From Roseovarius marisflavi (lineage in GTDB: Bacteria > Pseudomonadota > Alphaproteobacteria > Rhodobacterales > Rhodobacteraceae), in assembly GCF_900142625.1 (NCBI RefSeq), contig NZ_FRBN01000002.1, positions 186,001-250,000 of the forward strand: 64,000 nucleotides of DNA, in the 5' to 3' direction. The notes beneath the pieces are model-generated. The model made no database searches and was not told where the DNA came from. It saw only the letters and a list, made by a program, of their open reading frames with translations. Position 1 is the first letter of the stretch, and each line of letters starts with the position of its first letter. A program made the translations under genes and the position numbers. Below are positions 44,340-52,717 of the stretch, in pieces.

Positions 44340-44849
44340 ATGCCCTGCGCGCTTTGTTCTGCCGATGCCCCGCTTACCCCCTATGCCGTCACCGGCGGCC
44401 CCGAGGGGGCCAGCGTCGAGATTTGCGGCACCTGCGAGGCGCAGGTCAACGGCACGCCCGAGCCCGATCACTGGCGCGCGCTTGCCTCGACCATGTGGTC
44501 CGAAGACACCGCAACCCAGGTCATGGCCGCCCGGATGCTGGCGCGCCTTTCCGATCAGGACTGGGCCCGCGACCTTGCCGATCAGCTCTGGCTTGATGAC
44601 GACACCCGCGCCTGGGCCGAGAACGTGCCGCAAACCAGCGATCACAAGGACAGCAACGGCGTGCCCCTTGCGCAGGGCGACACCGTGGTTCTGATCAAGG
44701 ACCTGGTGGTCAAGGGCGCCAATTTCACCGCCAAGCGCGGCACCGCCGTGCACCGCATCTCGCTTGTGCATGACAACCCCGCCCATATCGAGGGCCGGGT
44801 CGAGGGCCAGCGGATCGTGATCCTGACCGAGTTCGTCAAGAAGCGCTAG
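44340..44849 (+). CDS. PhnA-domain protein
   Basis: The 169-residue protein has an N-terminal zinc ribbon (CALCSADAPLTPYAV... EICGTCEAQ) and the PhnA C-terminal domain (DSNGVPLAQGDTVVLIKDLVVKGANFTAKRGTAVHRISLVHDNPAHIEGRVEGQRIVILTEFVKK). Despite the name the family is not part of C-P lyase, and no role is established. The ATG at 44340 is chosen because the zinc ribbon begins there. Standalone gene. Confidence 0.9.
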   Translation: MPCALCSADAPLTPYAVTGGPEGASVEICGTCEAQVNGTPEPDHWRALASTMWSEDTATQVMAARMLARLSDQDWARDLADQLWLDDDTRAWAENVPQTSDHKDSNGVPLAQGDTVVLIKDLVVKGANFTAKRGTAVHRISLVHDNPAHIEGRVEGQRIVILTEFVKKR

Positions 44850-44950
44850 GCCATTTCTTGCCGCCAACGCCCCGCAGGTCGCGGGATTGCATGAACGCTG
44901 AGCCATTGCATGCCAGAGTATCGCATCCGTCACCCAAAAGGAGAGATGCT

Positions 44951-45193
44951 ATGAAACGCCTTACACTTGCCGCAGCCCTGTGCCTGATGTCGGCGCCAGC
45001 CTTTGCCTTTCACTGCCCGATGGACATGGCCGAGATTAATGCAGCCCTTGCAGCAGGAACACCCCTGTCCGAGGCTGAGTTGTCCGAGGTACAGAGCCTG
45101 AGGGCCGAGGGTGAAACGCTGCACAACAGCGGCGTTCATCAGGGGTCAGTGGATACGCTGGCCAAGGCCAAGGCCATTCTGGGCATCAACTGA
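44951..45193 (+). CDS. small periplasmic protein
   Basis: The 80-residue product has a signal peptide (MKRLTLAAALCLMSAPAFA) and a helical mature part of 61 residues: FHCPMDMAEINAALAAGTPLSEAELSEVQSLRAEGETLHNSGVHQGSVDTLAKAKAILGI. This pattern is familiar from alphaproteobacterial periplasmic proteins of unknown function. AGGAGAG lies seven bases before the ATG. It is convergent with the entericidin gene. Confidence 0.75.
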   Translation: MKRLTLAAALCLMSAPAFAFHCPMDMAEINAALAAGTPLSEAELSEVQSLRAEGETLHNSGVHQGSVDTLAKAKAILGIN

Positions 45194-45197
45194 CCCG

Positions 45198-45314
45198 TCA
45201 GACCGCCTTGTCGAGAGCTTCCCCGGTATTTTGCAGATCACGGCCTGCGCCTTTGATGGTTTCGCAGGCCGTGAGGGCCAGACAGGCGATGAGGCCAAGG
45301 GTAATAAGTCGCAT
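45198..45314 (-). CDS. entericidin-family lipoprotein
   Basis: The 38-residue product MRLITLGLIACLALTAC... has lipid Cys17 and the entericidin signature ETIKGAGRDLQNTGEALDKA. EcnA/B-type lipoproteins sit in the membrane and may form an antidote/toxin pair in enterics; single copies in alphaproteobacteria have no proven role. GGAGC precedes the ATG at 45314. The stop is four bases from the convergent periplasmic gene. Confidence 0.85.
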   Translation of the reverse strand: MRLITLGLIACLALTACETIKGAGRDLQNTGEALDKAV

Positions 45315-45455
45315 TATGGTTGCTCCGGTCAGGGTATCTGGCAGCTTATAGCTGCCCTCAGCGCCGTGATATAGCAGTGCTGACATGGATCAAAGCAGAT
45401 TGCGTGGGACCTCGCTAGAAGTGGTGGAAATACGCCATCATTGAACGGAGTCCCC

Positions 45456-45641
45456 ATGCTGCAACTTGGATTTATCCTGCATCTCTTCATCGGTTCCACC
45501 CTCGCCGGAGTGGCCGTAATCTCGGCGCTGGTCATGGGGCACGATACCATGACCCCGATCCTGATCGCTGCGGCGCTTGGGTTTCTGATTGCCATTCCGG
45601 TGACCATCCTGGTGACCAAGATGCTCTATGAGAACCGGTAG
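45456..45641 (+). CDS. small two-helix membrane protein
   Basis: The 61-residue product has two membrane helices (LGFILHLFIGSTLAGVAVISALVMG and TPILIAAALGFLIAIPVTILVTKML) with a short loop. ACGGAG is eight bases before the ATG. Such proteins are common in roseobacters; function unknown. It converges on the alpha/beta hydrolase gene with a 13-bp gap. Confidence 0.7.
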   Translation: MLQLGFILHLFIGSTLAGVAVISALVMGHDTMTPILIAAALGFLIAIPVTILVTKMLYENR

Positions 45642-45654
45642 GACCCAGGACAGG

Positions 45655-46410
45655 TCACCCAAGCCAGGTGCGCACGGCCGCCTCGAATTCACGCGGCTTT
45701 TCGGCGTGAAGCCAATGGCCCGCACCGGGAATCTTGGCAAACTGCGCCGCCGGGAACAGGGCCTTGATCCGGGGGCGGTCTTCGCGTTTGACATATTCCG
45801 ATGTCGCCCCCGACACGAACAGGGTCTTGCCCTCGTAAGCCGTTGAAAAATAGGGAAAACCAAGGATGTGCGCCATATCCTTCTCCAGCACGTCAAGGTT
45901 CAGAAGCCAGCGCTTGTTCTTGACATCAAGCGCCTGAAGAAAAAACGGCACGAGGTCAGGGTTGTCCACCAGCGGCAACAATTGATCGCCCGCGTCCGAG
46001 CGTTTGGTGATCCCGCTCAGATCCACCGCCTGCATCGCCTTGATGTAATGGATCTGGGTGTGCTCATAGGCCACCGGCGCGATATCGGCCACGACAAGAC
46101 GGTTCACAAGCTCGGGCCGCGTCAGCGCAAGCACCATCGCCGCCTTGCCGCCCATCGAGTGGCCAAGCACGTCATAAGGCCCCTCAAGATGCTCAAGAAC
46201 CTCGGCAAGGTCCCCGGCCATATCGGTATAGGAATGCGTGTCCTGCCAGGGGCTTGCGCCGTGGTTGCGCATATCCACCGCGACCACGTGCCGGGTATCG
46301 GACAGCCGCTTGGCAATCACCCCCCAATTGCGCCCCGAGCCATAAAGCCCGTGTACGATAAGCAATCCGGGGGCATCGGTGCGCACCCCATGTTCGATCA
46401 TGTTCAACAT
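45655..46410 (-). CDS. alpha/beta hydrolase (YbfF-type esterase)
   Basis: The 251-residue protein has oxyanion strand LLIVHGLYGSGRNWGVIAKRL, VVAVDMRNHGASP, nucleophile elbow LGHSMGGKAA with Ser, and the base His in GAGHWLHAEKP. The order and length match YbfF esterases that hydrolyse short acyl esters or acyl-CoA. The ATG at 46410 has AGGGGG directly upstream and is preferred to 46431. Standalone gene. Confidence 0.88.
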   Translation of the reverse strand: MLNMIEHGVRTDAPGLLIVHGLYGSGRNWGVIAKRLSDTRHVVAVDMRNHGASPWQDTHSYTDMAGDLAEVLEHLEGPYDVLGHSMGGKAAMVLALTRPELVNRLVVADIAPVAYEHTQIHYIKAMQAVDLSGITKRSDAGDQLLPLVDNPDLVPFFLQALDVKNKRWLLNLDVLEKDMAHILGFPYFSTAYEGKTLFVSGATSEYVKREDRPRIKALFPAAQFAKIPGAGHWLHAEKPREFEAAVRTWLG

Positions 46411-46500
46411 GCCCCCTGAATATCGCCTCAAACCGCCAAGGACCAGCCCTATTGAGCGGCGCGCGCCAAGCGGCTAGACTGCGCAAAGGAGAACACCCAC

Positions 46501-46875
46501 GTGATCGACACCCAGGATTTCAACACCCGCCTTGAGCGGCTGCAAACCGCCCTGCGCGAGCGGATGCGCCTGCGCGGGCGCACGCTTGAGGCGCAATTGC
46601 GACGTGCCGGGCGTCGCCTTCCCAAGCGGCAACGCCGGGCCGGGGCGATCGTGCTTGGCGCACAGGACTGGATGGCCCACCCCAAGCTTGCGCGGGTGCT
46701 GGACATCTCACAGGTCAACACCGCCTTTGCCGACCTGCACGCCCATCTCGACGGCATCGACCCCAAGGAAGACCGCAAGACCGCGATCCTGCGGCTCTTG
46801 GGCGGCATGGTCCTGAACCTTGCCTTGCTGGTGGTTCTGCTGGTTCTGCTGATGAGGTGGCAAGGCGCCATGTAA
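46501..46875 (+). CDS. hypothetical protein with C-terminal membrane helix
   Basis: The 124-residue protein starts with GTG at 46501, preceded by AAAGGAG. It has a basic helical region (RLERLQTALRERMRLRGRTLEAQLRRAGRRLPKRQRRAGAIVLG), VNTAFADLHAHLDGIDPKEDRKTAILRLLGG and a final membrane helix (about 100-118). It is a tail-anchored protein facing the cytoplasm. Conserved type in roseobacters; function unknown. Confidence 0.65.
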   Translation: MIDTQDFNTRLERLQTALRERMRLRGRTLEAQLRRAGRRLPKRQRRAGAIVLGAQDWMAHPKLARVLDISQVNTAFADLHAHLDGIDPKEDRKTAILRLLGGMVLNLALLVVLLVLLMRWQGAM

Positions 46876-46959
46876 GCGCTGATGGGCGCCTATGTTGTCT
46901 TGAAAACAGCGAAATGACGGAAACACCAGACGTTCGGACAGCAGCCTGCAACGCGGCTT

Positions 46960-47403
46960 TCACTCTCCCGACTGCGCCGGAACAGGAGCTTTCTTGGTCA
47001 ATGCCTCGCCCAAATAGGGCATTTGGGCCTTGCCGTCTTGCTGCGGCAACCCATAGCTCAATCCGCGCCCGATCCGGTGGACAAGCGCCGACCAGGCCTG
47101 TGCCAAGGGCGGTGACAACTCTTGCTCCAGCACCGCGTCAAACAGCGACAGCCAGACAGCAAAGTGCTGGGTCTTGACGTTCCCCGCCGCCACGTGGGCC
47201 TGCATCGGGTTGCCATCATAACAGCGTTGCAGCAACAAGGCGTTACGCCAGAACCGCCCGATCTTTTCTTCATGCGCCGGCCAGTCTGTTATATGCGCGG
47301 CAAAGATTGGCCCAAGCGCGGGATGCGCCCGAACACGCGCATAAAATTGCAACACGACCCGGTCGATCTGCGCCTCTGTGACAGGGATGCGCGGAGGCAT
47401 CAT
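46960..47403 (-). CDS. group III truncated haemoglobin
   Basis: The 147-residue protein has the globin landmarks of group III: VVLQFYARVRAHPALGPIFAAHITDWPAHEEKIGRFWRNALL, with Tyr of the B helix and Phe at CD, then AHVAAGNVKTQHFAVWLSLFDAVL with the proximal His. Its ATG overlaps the stop of a small membrane gene (TGATG), and a divergent Rrf2 regulator lies upstream. The setting suggests nitric-oxide or low-oxygen handling; this is inference. Confidence 0.88.
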   Translation of the reverse strand: MMPPRIPVTEAQIDRVVLQFYARVRAHPALGPIFAAHITDWPAHEEKIGRFWRNALLLQRCYDGNPMQAHVAAGNVKTQHFAVWLSLFDAVLEQELSPPLAQAWSALVHRIGRGLSYGLPQQDGKAQMPYLGEALTKKAPVPAQSGE

Positions 47404-47558
47404 CAAACCACGACGACCCAGACGACAAGCAGGCTTAGCACAAGATAGACAAGTGTGTTCACCATCCAGCGGATCAGACCCGCCTCGCCTTCCGGGTCAA
47501 CCCCAAGACGTTCGCAGGCTTTGGTTCCGGGCCATAGAAATGCTTCAGGCAGGGTCAT
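47403..47558 (-). CDS. small membrane protein coupled to truncated haemoglobin
   Basis: A 51-codon gene from the ATG at 47558, with GGAG nine bases upstream. The product MTLPEAFLWPGTKACERLGVDPEGEAGLIRWMVNTL... ends in one membrane helix (LVYLVLSLLVVWVVVV). The stop overlaps the haemoglobin start, so both are translated together. It may anchor or donate to the globin at the membrane; that is a guess. Confidence 0.65.
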   Translation of the reverse strand: MTLPEAFLWPGTKACERLGVDPEGEAGLIRWMVNTLVYLVLSLLVVWVVVV

Positions 47559-47586
47559 TGGGTCAACTCCTTAATAGGTATTTATG

Positions 47587-47622
47587 TTGCGCATTATATA
47601 CGGCTTTTAATTGCGTATTGTA
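47587..47622. promoter_or_regulatory. direct repeat between haemoglobin operon and NsrR-like gene
   Basis: TTGCGCATTATA (47587) and TTGCGTATTGTA (47611) differ at two positions and are 24 bp apart, in the 82-bp AT-rich gap between the divergent operon and the Rrf2 gene. They are candidates for the binding site of that regulator. Confidence 0.4.
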
Positions 47623-47640
47623 AATGCTAAATAAGATGAC

Positions 47641-48069
47641 ATGCGATTGGACAAATTCACGGATTACGCCCTGCGGGTATTAATGACGCTGGCAGTACGT
47701 GCGCCTGCACGGGTGCCCACATCAGAGATCGCCACCCTTCACGGGTTGTCCGAACACCACCTGTCGAAGGTCGCGACCCAGCTTGCCAACGAGGGTTTTG
47801 CCGCCTCGGAAAGAGGCCGCAAAGGCGGGCTTACTCTGGCGCGTCCGGCGGATCAGATCCGCATCGGCGATGTCGTGCGCGCCATAAAGCGCAATGATCC
47901 GGTGGTGGAATGTTTCGGGACAGACAAATCCTGTCTAATTCTGCCCGCCTGTGGGCTGCGCGAGCCTTTGGCACAGGCCCAGGAAGCGTTCTTTGCAACG
48001 CTTGACCGCTATACGCTAGCCGATGTGACACGTTCGCGACGCGCCCTTGCCGCCCTGCTTGATACGTGA
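47641..48069 (+). CDS. Rrf2-family regulator, NsrR-like
   Basis: The 142-residue protein starts MRLDKFTDYALRVLMTLAVRAPARVPTSEIATLHGLSEHHLSKVATQLANEGFAASERGRKGGLTLAR, a full Rrf2 winged helix. Three Cys residues in CFGTDKSCLILPAC should ligate a [4Fe-4S] or [2Fe-2S] cluster, as in NsrR. It diverges from the truncated-haemoglobin pair, which is the typical arrangement of a nitric-oxide-responsive repressor and its target. Confidence 0.88.
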   Translation: MRLDKFTDYALRVLMTLAVRAPARVPTSEIATLHGLSEHHLSKVATQLANEGFAASERGRKGGLTLARPADQIRIGDVVRAIKRNDPVVECFGTDKSCLILPACGLREPLAQAQEAFFATLDRYTLADVTRSRRALAALLDT

Positions 48070-48116
48070 CCGGCATCTGCCGCTGAACACTCGGGGCAAA
48101 CCAAGGCAAGCGCATA

Positions 48117-48151
48117 AAAAACCCCACGCGGCAGGGGCCACGCGGGGTTTT
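48117..48151. terminator. bidirectional terminator between Rrf2 gene and glyA
   Basis: AAAAACCCCACGCGGC and GCCACGCGGGGTTTT form a stem with two mismatches and A/T tails on both sides. It separates two convergent genes. Confidence 0.65.
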
Positions 48152-48170
48152 GGTTTTTAAACGAGTGAAA

Positions 48171-49478
48171 TCAGAGGTTCGGGTACAGCGGGAAGCGGGC
48201 ACAGAGGGCCGCGACTTCGCCTTTTACCTTGGCCTCGACCGCGCCGTTGCCCTCTTCGCCATTGGCGGCAAGGCCATCGACCACCTCGATGATCCAATCG
48301 GCGATCTGGCGGAACTCGGCCTCGCCAAAACCGCGGGTTGTGCCCGCGGGCGAGCCAAGACGGATACCGCTGGTCACGGTCGGCTTTTCGGGATCAAACG
48401 GCACGCCGTTCTTGTTGCAGGTGATATGCGCGCGGCCCAGGGCCTTGTCCACGATATTGCCGGTGACGCCTTTGGGGCGCAGATCCACCAAGACAACATG
48501 GGTGTCGGTGCCGTGGGTGACCGTATCAAGCCCGCCTTTGATCAGCTGGTCGGAAAGCGCCTGCGCGTTCGTGATCACCTGCTGGATGTAGGACTTGAAT
48601 TCGGGGCGCAGCGCCTCGCCAAAGGCAACTGCCTTGGCCGCGATCACATGCATAAGCGGGCCGCCCTGAATGCCGGGGAAGATGGCCGAGTTGAACTTCT
48701 TGGCCAGCGCCTCGTCGTTGGTCACGATCATGCCACCGCGCGGACCGCGCAGGGTTTTATGCGTGGTGGTGGTCGCCACATGCGCATGCGGGAAGGGGCT
48801 GGGGTGTTCGCCCGCCGCAACCAGACCGGCGAAATGCGCCATGTCCACGTGCAGATAGGCACCGACGCTATCGGCGATTTCGCGCATCTTGGCAAAGTCG
48901 ATCCGGCGCGGAATGGCAGAGCCGCCGGCGATGATCATCTTGGGTTTGTGCTCGGTGGCAAGCGCCTGAACCTGATCGTAATCAATCAGGTTATCCTCGC
49001 GGCGCACACCGTATTGGATGGCGTTGAACCATTTGCCCGACTGGTTAGGCGCCGCGCCATGGGTCAGGTGACCGCCGGCATCAAGGCTCATGCCGAGGAT
49101 GGTATCGCCGGGCGTCAACAACGCCTGAAACACGCCCTGGTTGGCCTGCGATCCCGAGTTGGGCTGAACGTTGGCGAAGTTACACCCAAACAGCTTGCAG
49201 GCCCGCTCGATCGCCAGATTCTCGGCGATATCGACATATTGGCAACCGCCGTAATAGCGACGGCCCGGATAGCCTTCGGCGTATTTGTTGGTCATCACGC
49301 TGCCCTGCGCTTCCATCACCGCGGCAGAGACGATGTTTTCAGAGGCAATCAGCTCGATCTCGTCGCGCTGACGGCCAAGCTCGGATGTGATCGCGCCAAA
49401 AAGCTCTGGGTCGCGGGATGACAGGGATTCGGTGAAAAAGCCTTGATCTGTAACAGGCTGGTTTCCGTCATGGGACAT
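48171..49478 (-). CDS. glyA: serine hydroxymethyltransferase
   Basis: The 435-residue protein is a full [66 protein letters not shown], and the PLP lysine in [16 protein letters not shown]. It interconverts serine and glycine with tetrahydrofolate in the cytoplasm. The C-terminus ends ARFPLYPNL as expected. Single gene, divergent from nadK. Confidence 0.98.
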   Translation of the reverse strand: MSHDGNQPVTDQGFFTESLSSRDPELFGAITSELGRQRDEIELIASENIVSAAVMEAQGSVMTNKYAEGYPGRRYYGGCQYVDIAENLAIERACKLFGCNFANVQPNSGSQANQGVFQALLTPGDTILGMSLDAGGHLTHGAAPNQSGKWFNAIQYGVRREDNLIDYDQVQALATEHKPKMIIAGGSAIPRRIDFAKMREIADSVGAYLHVDMAHFAGLVAAGEHPSPFPHAHVATTTTHKTLRGPRGGMIVTNDEALAKKFNSAIFPGIQGGPLMHVIAAKAVAFGEALRPEFKSYIQQVITNAQALSDQLIKGGLDTVTHGTDTHVVLVDLRPKGVTGNIVDKALGRAHITCNKNGVPFDPEKPTVTSGIRLGSPAGTTRGFGEAEFRQIADWIIEVVDGLAANGEEGNGAVEAKVKGEVAALCARFPLYPNL

Positions 49479-49652
49479 TTTGACAACTCCGGCAGGGGTG
49501 AATTTGCTCGATTTCCTATAGGAAACCCAGGTGCTTTGAAAGAATGTAAAGCGACAAATCCAGACGACAGACCGGCATGGCTGGTCTATGGGGGGAATTT
49601 ATGGTTCGATCCGCGCCATGACATCGCCCTTTGGAAACAGGACCGCCACTGT

Positions 49653-50414
49653 ATGACCCGCAAAATCGCCTTTGTCGCCAGCGATGCACCCACCGCACAG
49701 ACCGCGCTTGCGGCGCTGACCCAGCGTTTCGGTCAGACCCCCGAAGCCGAGGCTGACGTGATCGTGGCGCTTGGCGGCGATGGCTTCATGCTGCACACGC
49801 TGCACCGCACCCAGAATCTGGACATTCCGGTTTACGGGATGAACCGTGGCACGGTCGGCTTTCTGATGAACGAATATAGCGAGGATGATCTGCCAGAGCG
49901 CCTTGAGGCCGCTGTCGAAGAGGTGATCAATCCGCTGTCGATGCGCGCGGAATCCCGCGATGGCAAGATCCACACCGCGCTTGCGATCAACGAGGTCTCA
50001 CTGTTGCGTGCCGGGCCACAGGCCGCCAAACTCCGCATAAGCATCGACGGGCGCCTGCGGATGCCGGAACTTGTCTGCGACGGCGCGCTTGTCGCCACCC
50101 CTGCCGGATCGACCGCCTATAACAATAGCGCGCATGGCCCGATTTTGCCGATTGGCTCGGATGTTCTTGCACTCACGGCGGTGGCGGCGTTTCGCCCGCG
50201 CCGCTGGCGCGGAGCGCTGCTGCCCAAGGCCGCCCTGGTGCGCTTTGACGTTATCGAACCCGACAAACGCCCGGTCATGGCCGACGCCGATAGCCGCTGG
50301 GTGGAAGACGTACTCTGGGTTGAAATTCAATCCGACGAAAGCATCTCGCACCGCATCCTGTTCGATGCCGGCCACGGCCTTGAAGAACGCCTGTTGCGCG
50401 AACAGTTCACCTAG
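49653..50414 (+). CDS. nadK: NAD kinase
   Basis: The 253-residue protein has the NAD-kinase motif [19 protein letters not shown] near residue 37, then [27 protein letters not shown] and [23 protein letters not shown]. It phosphorylates NAD to NADP. The ATG at 49653 is chosen by homology; the frame stays open to 49443 but that part is not family-like. It is followed 55 bp later by a small membrane-protein gene. Confidence 0.96.
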   Translation: MTRKIAFVASDAPTAQTALAALTQRFGQTPEAEADVIVALGGDGFMLHTLHRTQNLDIPVYGMNRGTVGFLMNEYSEDDLPERLEAAVEEVINPLSMRAESRDGKIHTALAINEVSLLRAGPQAAKLRISIDGRLRMPELVCDGALVATPAGSTAYNNSAHGPILPIGSDVLALTAVAAFRPRRWRGALLPKAALVRFDVIEPDKRPVMADADSRWVEDVLWVEIQSDESISHRILFDAGHGLEERLLREQFT

Positions 50415-50469
50415 GGGCGCAGGCCAATTGGCACGTTGCCATTTTTGCAGAGTATCGGAGCGTTTTAAG

Positions 50470-51093
50470 ATGTCAGCCGCAGGTGAAATGAAACGCGACA
50501 AAATCTTCACCCCCGAGATGGCAACGATGAAGGCCGCCTCGGTTGGGCCGATCATGATCCTGACGGTTTCCATCTTCCTTGCGGCTCTCGGATTAGCGAC
50601 CCATTTCTTTCCGAGTCACGATTATGCCACCAAGTCGGCCGACCTTATTCCACTGGCGATCCTGATGCTTCTGGTTGGTGCCATGGCGATCGTCCCGCTG
50701 CGCCAGCTTCGCTACCGTCGGGCTTTGCTGAAGGATGGCGCTGATGGTCACTATCGGATTACCATTGATCCGCAAGCGATCACCGTCGAGACGCGCACAG
50801 ACAGGAAAACATATGGGTTCCGCGACTTTTCAATGGTCTGCAGCGATGGTGATTTTCTTGGCAACACGCGCGATTTTGGCGGGCTCGTTCTTTCCCGCAC
50901 CACGCATGACAAGCCATTCTGGAAACAACGTGCCAGCATTGTGAATGCTATCCGCTCAGGCCGGGTTGCGCCAGTGAACCATGACGGGCTTATCACGATC
51001 CCCCTGACGTATTTCGGGCGCACAGGTTTTCTCGACATCATCGCAACGGCGCGCGAATACCATCAGAATGCGCCGCGCCGTCAAGGCGGCTAG
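50470..51093 (+). CDS. hypothetical membrane protein
   Basis: The 207-residue protein has two membrane helices (about 26-46 and 58-77) and a soluble C-terminal domain of about 120 residues: RITIDPQAITVETRTDRKTYGFRDFSMVCSDGDFLGNTRDFGGLVLSRTTHD, then GLITIPLTYFGRTGFLDIIATAREY. It has the look of a PH-like or YcxB-like bacterial domain, but I am not sure. The ATG at 50470 follows GTTTTAAG without a strong ribosome site. Function unknown. Confidence 0.65.
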   Translation: MSAAGEMKRDKIFTPEMATMKAASVGPIMILTVSIFLAALGLATHFFPSHDYATKSADLIPLAILMLLVGAMAIVPLRQLRYRRALLKDGADGHYRITIDPQAITVETRTDRKTYGFRDFSMVCSDGDFLGNTRDFGGLVLSRTTHDKPFWKQRASIVNAIRSGRVAPVNHDGLITIPLTYFGRTGFLDIIATAREYHQNAPRRQGG

Positions 51094-51161
51094 TTATTCG
51101 GCAAGAAAGATGCCGGGGCAGTGCGATCTGCACTGTGATCCCACATCGCCCGCGCAAAGCC

Positions 51162-51710
51162 TCAAAAAACCCCGATCCAGCGAAACGACAGATCCGCGAC
51201 ATGATCGCGCCCATAGGCCACCGCGCCAAGGCTGGTGACCCGCTCGGGGCGCAGTTCATTGCGCAGCATCCGCCCCGAGGGCCTGAACGCTTTAAACGGC
51301 AGGCGAATTTCCTGCCAGTCGGACCCGCTCGGAATCGCGGCCTGATAATATTGCCAGGGCAGCACCGTGCCATTGGTGCGCAGATGCACGAAATAGCCCT
51401 CGCCATTGCCGCGCGTGGCGATGATCACACCCTTGGCACCGCGTGGCAGGGGCCGCTCAAGTGTCACGCGCACCTGAATGAACCCGCCCCGGTTCTTGGT
51501 GCTCACATCCCCCGTCAGGCGCAGGTACTGCGCGCCGGGCGGCCCGCCGATGCTGGCCCGGCCCTCGGACACGCCGCCCATCACCTGATCGCTCAGATAG
51601 GTCCAACTGCGGGCATCGGGCGGTGTATAGTCAAGCATGCCACGATCCTGCGCCCCAAGACCAAGGGGCGCAAGCGCCAAGGCGCAGGCAAGGAAAACCG
51701 CGCGCCTCAT
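51162..51710 (-). CDS. CIA30/NDUFAF1-family secreted protein
   Basis: The 182-residue protein has a signal peptide (MRRAVFLACALALAPLGLGAQ) and a carbohydrate-binding-like jelly roll: SWTYLSDQVMGGVSEGRASIGGPPGAQYLRLTGDVSTKNRGGFIQVRV, GYFVHLRTNGTVLPWQYYQAAIP and DWQEIRLPFKAFRPSGR. The DxVMGGxS pattern is typical of the CIA30 family. Its ATG overlaps the stop of the CRP-like gene (ATGA), so both are one unit. Function unknown in bacteria. Confidence 0.85.
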   Translation of the reverse strand: MRRAVFLACALALAPLGLGAQDRGMLDYTPPDARSWTYLSDQVMGGVSEGRASIGGPPGAQYLRLTGDVSTKNRGGFIQVRVTLERPLPRGAKGVIIATRGNGEGYFVHLRTNGTVLPWQYYQAAIPSGSDWQEIRLPFKAFRPSGRMLRNELRPERVTSLGAVAYGRDHVADLSFRWIGVF

Positions 51711-52384
51711 TCCGCAGACCCGGCAACGCCCAAAAGCGCCGCCAGATCGCAAATCACAAGCCCCCTTCCCTGACGCATGACAATACCGGCCTGCTCCCAC
51801 TCGCGGATCTGACGATTGACGCTTTCACGCGTCAGCCCCACCAGATCGCCAAGGTCGGATTGCGAAAACCGCTCTGACAGTTGGCGGCGGCCATCGGGCA
51901 ACGGTTCGCCCCACTTCTCCGCCAGATGCAGCAAGAGCCGCGCCAATCGCGCCTGCCCGTCGGCCAGCACGTGCGCGGTATACATCGCCGAGGTCTCGCG
52001 CAGGCGACGGCACAGCGTCTCGATCACTCCAAGGGCGGCCTCCGGGTTGTCCTTGAGCAGCCCGGCAATCTGTGCCCGGGTCAACACCAGCCCGTGCACC
52101 CGCGTCGCCGCAACCACGTCGGCGCTGCGCGGCATGCCATCAAACGCGGCCAGTTCGCCCACCATGTCGCCCGCGCCAAGATGGGTCAGGATCGAGCGGC
52201 GGCCATCGCTTGAGGTGCGGCTTATCTCGACCCGTCCCTTGGTGATCAGCATCATGGTGCTGTCCTCGTCGCCAGTGCCATAGATGGTTTGGCCCGAGGC
52301 GAATTCGACGGCGCGGCCATGACGTTCAAGCAGGGTCCGAAACCCTGTATCTTCGGTCAGGTCAGTCGTCAGCGATAAAGGCAT
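51707..52384 (-). CDS. CRP/FNR-family transcriptional regulator
   Basis: The 225-residue protein has a cyclic-nucleotide-binding beta-roll (FASGQTIYGTGDEDSTMMLITKGRVEI, LGAGDMVGELAAFDGMPRSADVVAA, resembling the phosphate-binding cassette) and a C-terminal winged helix (SQSDLGDLVGLTRESVNRQIREWEQAGIV). The recognition helix keeps the Arg-Glu pair that in E. coli CRP reads TGTGA. A perfect TGTGA-N6-TCACA palindrome lies 31 bp upstream of its start, so it is probably autoregulated. No Fe-S Cys residues are seen. It is translationally coupled to a CIA30-family gene. Confidence 0.9.
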   Translation of the reverse strand: MPLSLTTDLTEDTGFRTLLERHGRAVEFASGQTIYGTGDEDSTMMLITKGRVEISRTSSDGRRSILTHLGAGDMVGELAAFDGMPRSADVVAATRVHGLVLTRAQIAGLLKDNPEAALGVIETLCRRLRETSAMYTAHVLADGQARLARLLLHLAEKWGEPLPDGRRQLSERFSQSDLGDLVGLTRESVNRQIREWEQAGIVMRQGRGLVICDLAALLGVAGSAE

Positions 52385-52414
52385 ACTTAAAAAATCCCGT
52401 TTTTCTCACGACTT

Positions 52415-52430
52415 TGTGAGGTGTATCACA
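52415..52430. promoter_or_regulatory. perfect CRP-type operator
   Basis: TGTGAGGTGTATCACA matches TGTGA-N6-TCACA exactly and sits 31 bp upstream of the CRP-like gene start at 52384. The symmetric consensus and the matching recognition helix support self-regulation. Confidence 0.75.
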
Positions 52431-52663
52431 GCGCAGCGCGCCCGAACCCGCAATAGTTGTTTTGCGTCTTATGTATCTGGGTGTCCCAAGCCCTTTTTAT
52501 CATCCCATACTTTGCCCAAGGATATTGGGACGCACCGGTGAAAAGAGGCTCTAATCGCTCTTCCCGACGGGGGCTTCGAATCGGTAAAGCTGTCTGGCCC
52601 GGCGTTTGTGAGTACGCCGCGCCAGGCAGCCAACACTCTCAGAAGGTATTCAAGCACCAAACA

Positions 52664-52691
52664 AGGCCTCGGATGGTGACATCCGGGGCCT
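52664..52691 (-). terminator. terminator after prpE
   Basis: AGGCCTCGGATG (52664) pairs with CATCCGGGGCCT (52680) around GTGA, with one weak pair. It lies 27 bp beyond the prpE stop. The remaining DNA between 52431 and 52663 has no gene I can support. Confidence 0.6.
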
Positions 52692-52717
52692 GTATTTTTA
52701 TGGCTCAGGGCAAGGCC

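Noticed and set aside
48150..49421. 423-codon plus-strand frame
   Set aside because: Mirror of glyA, which is complete on the minus strand.
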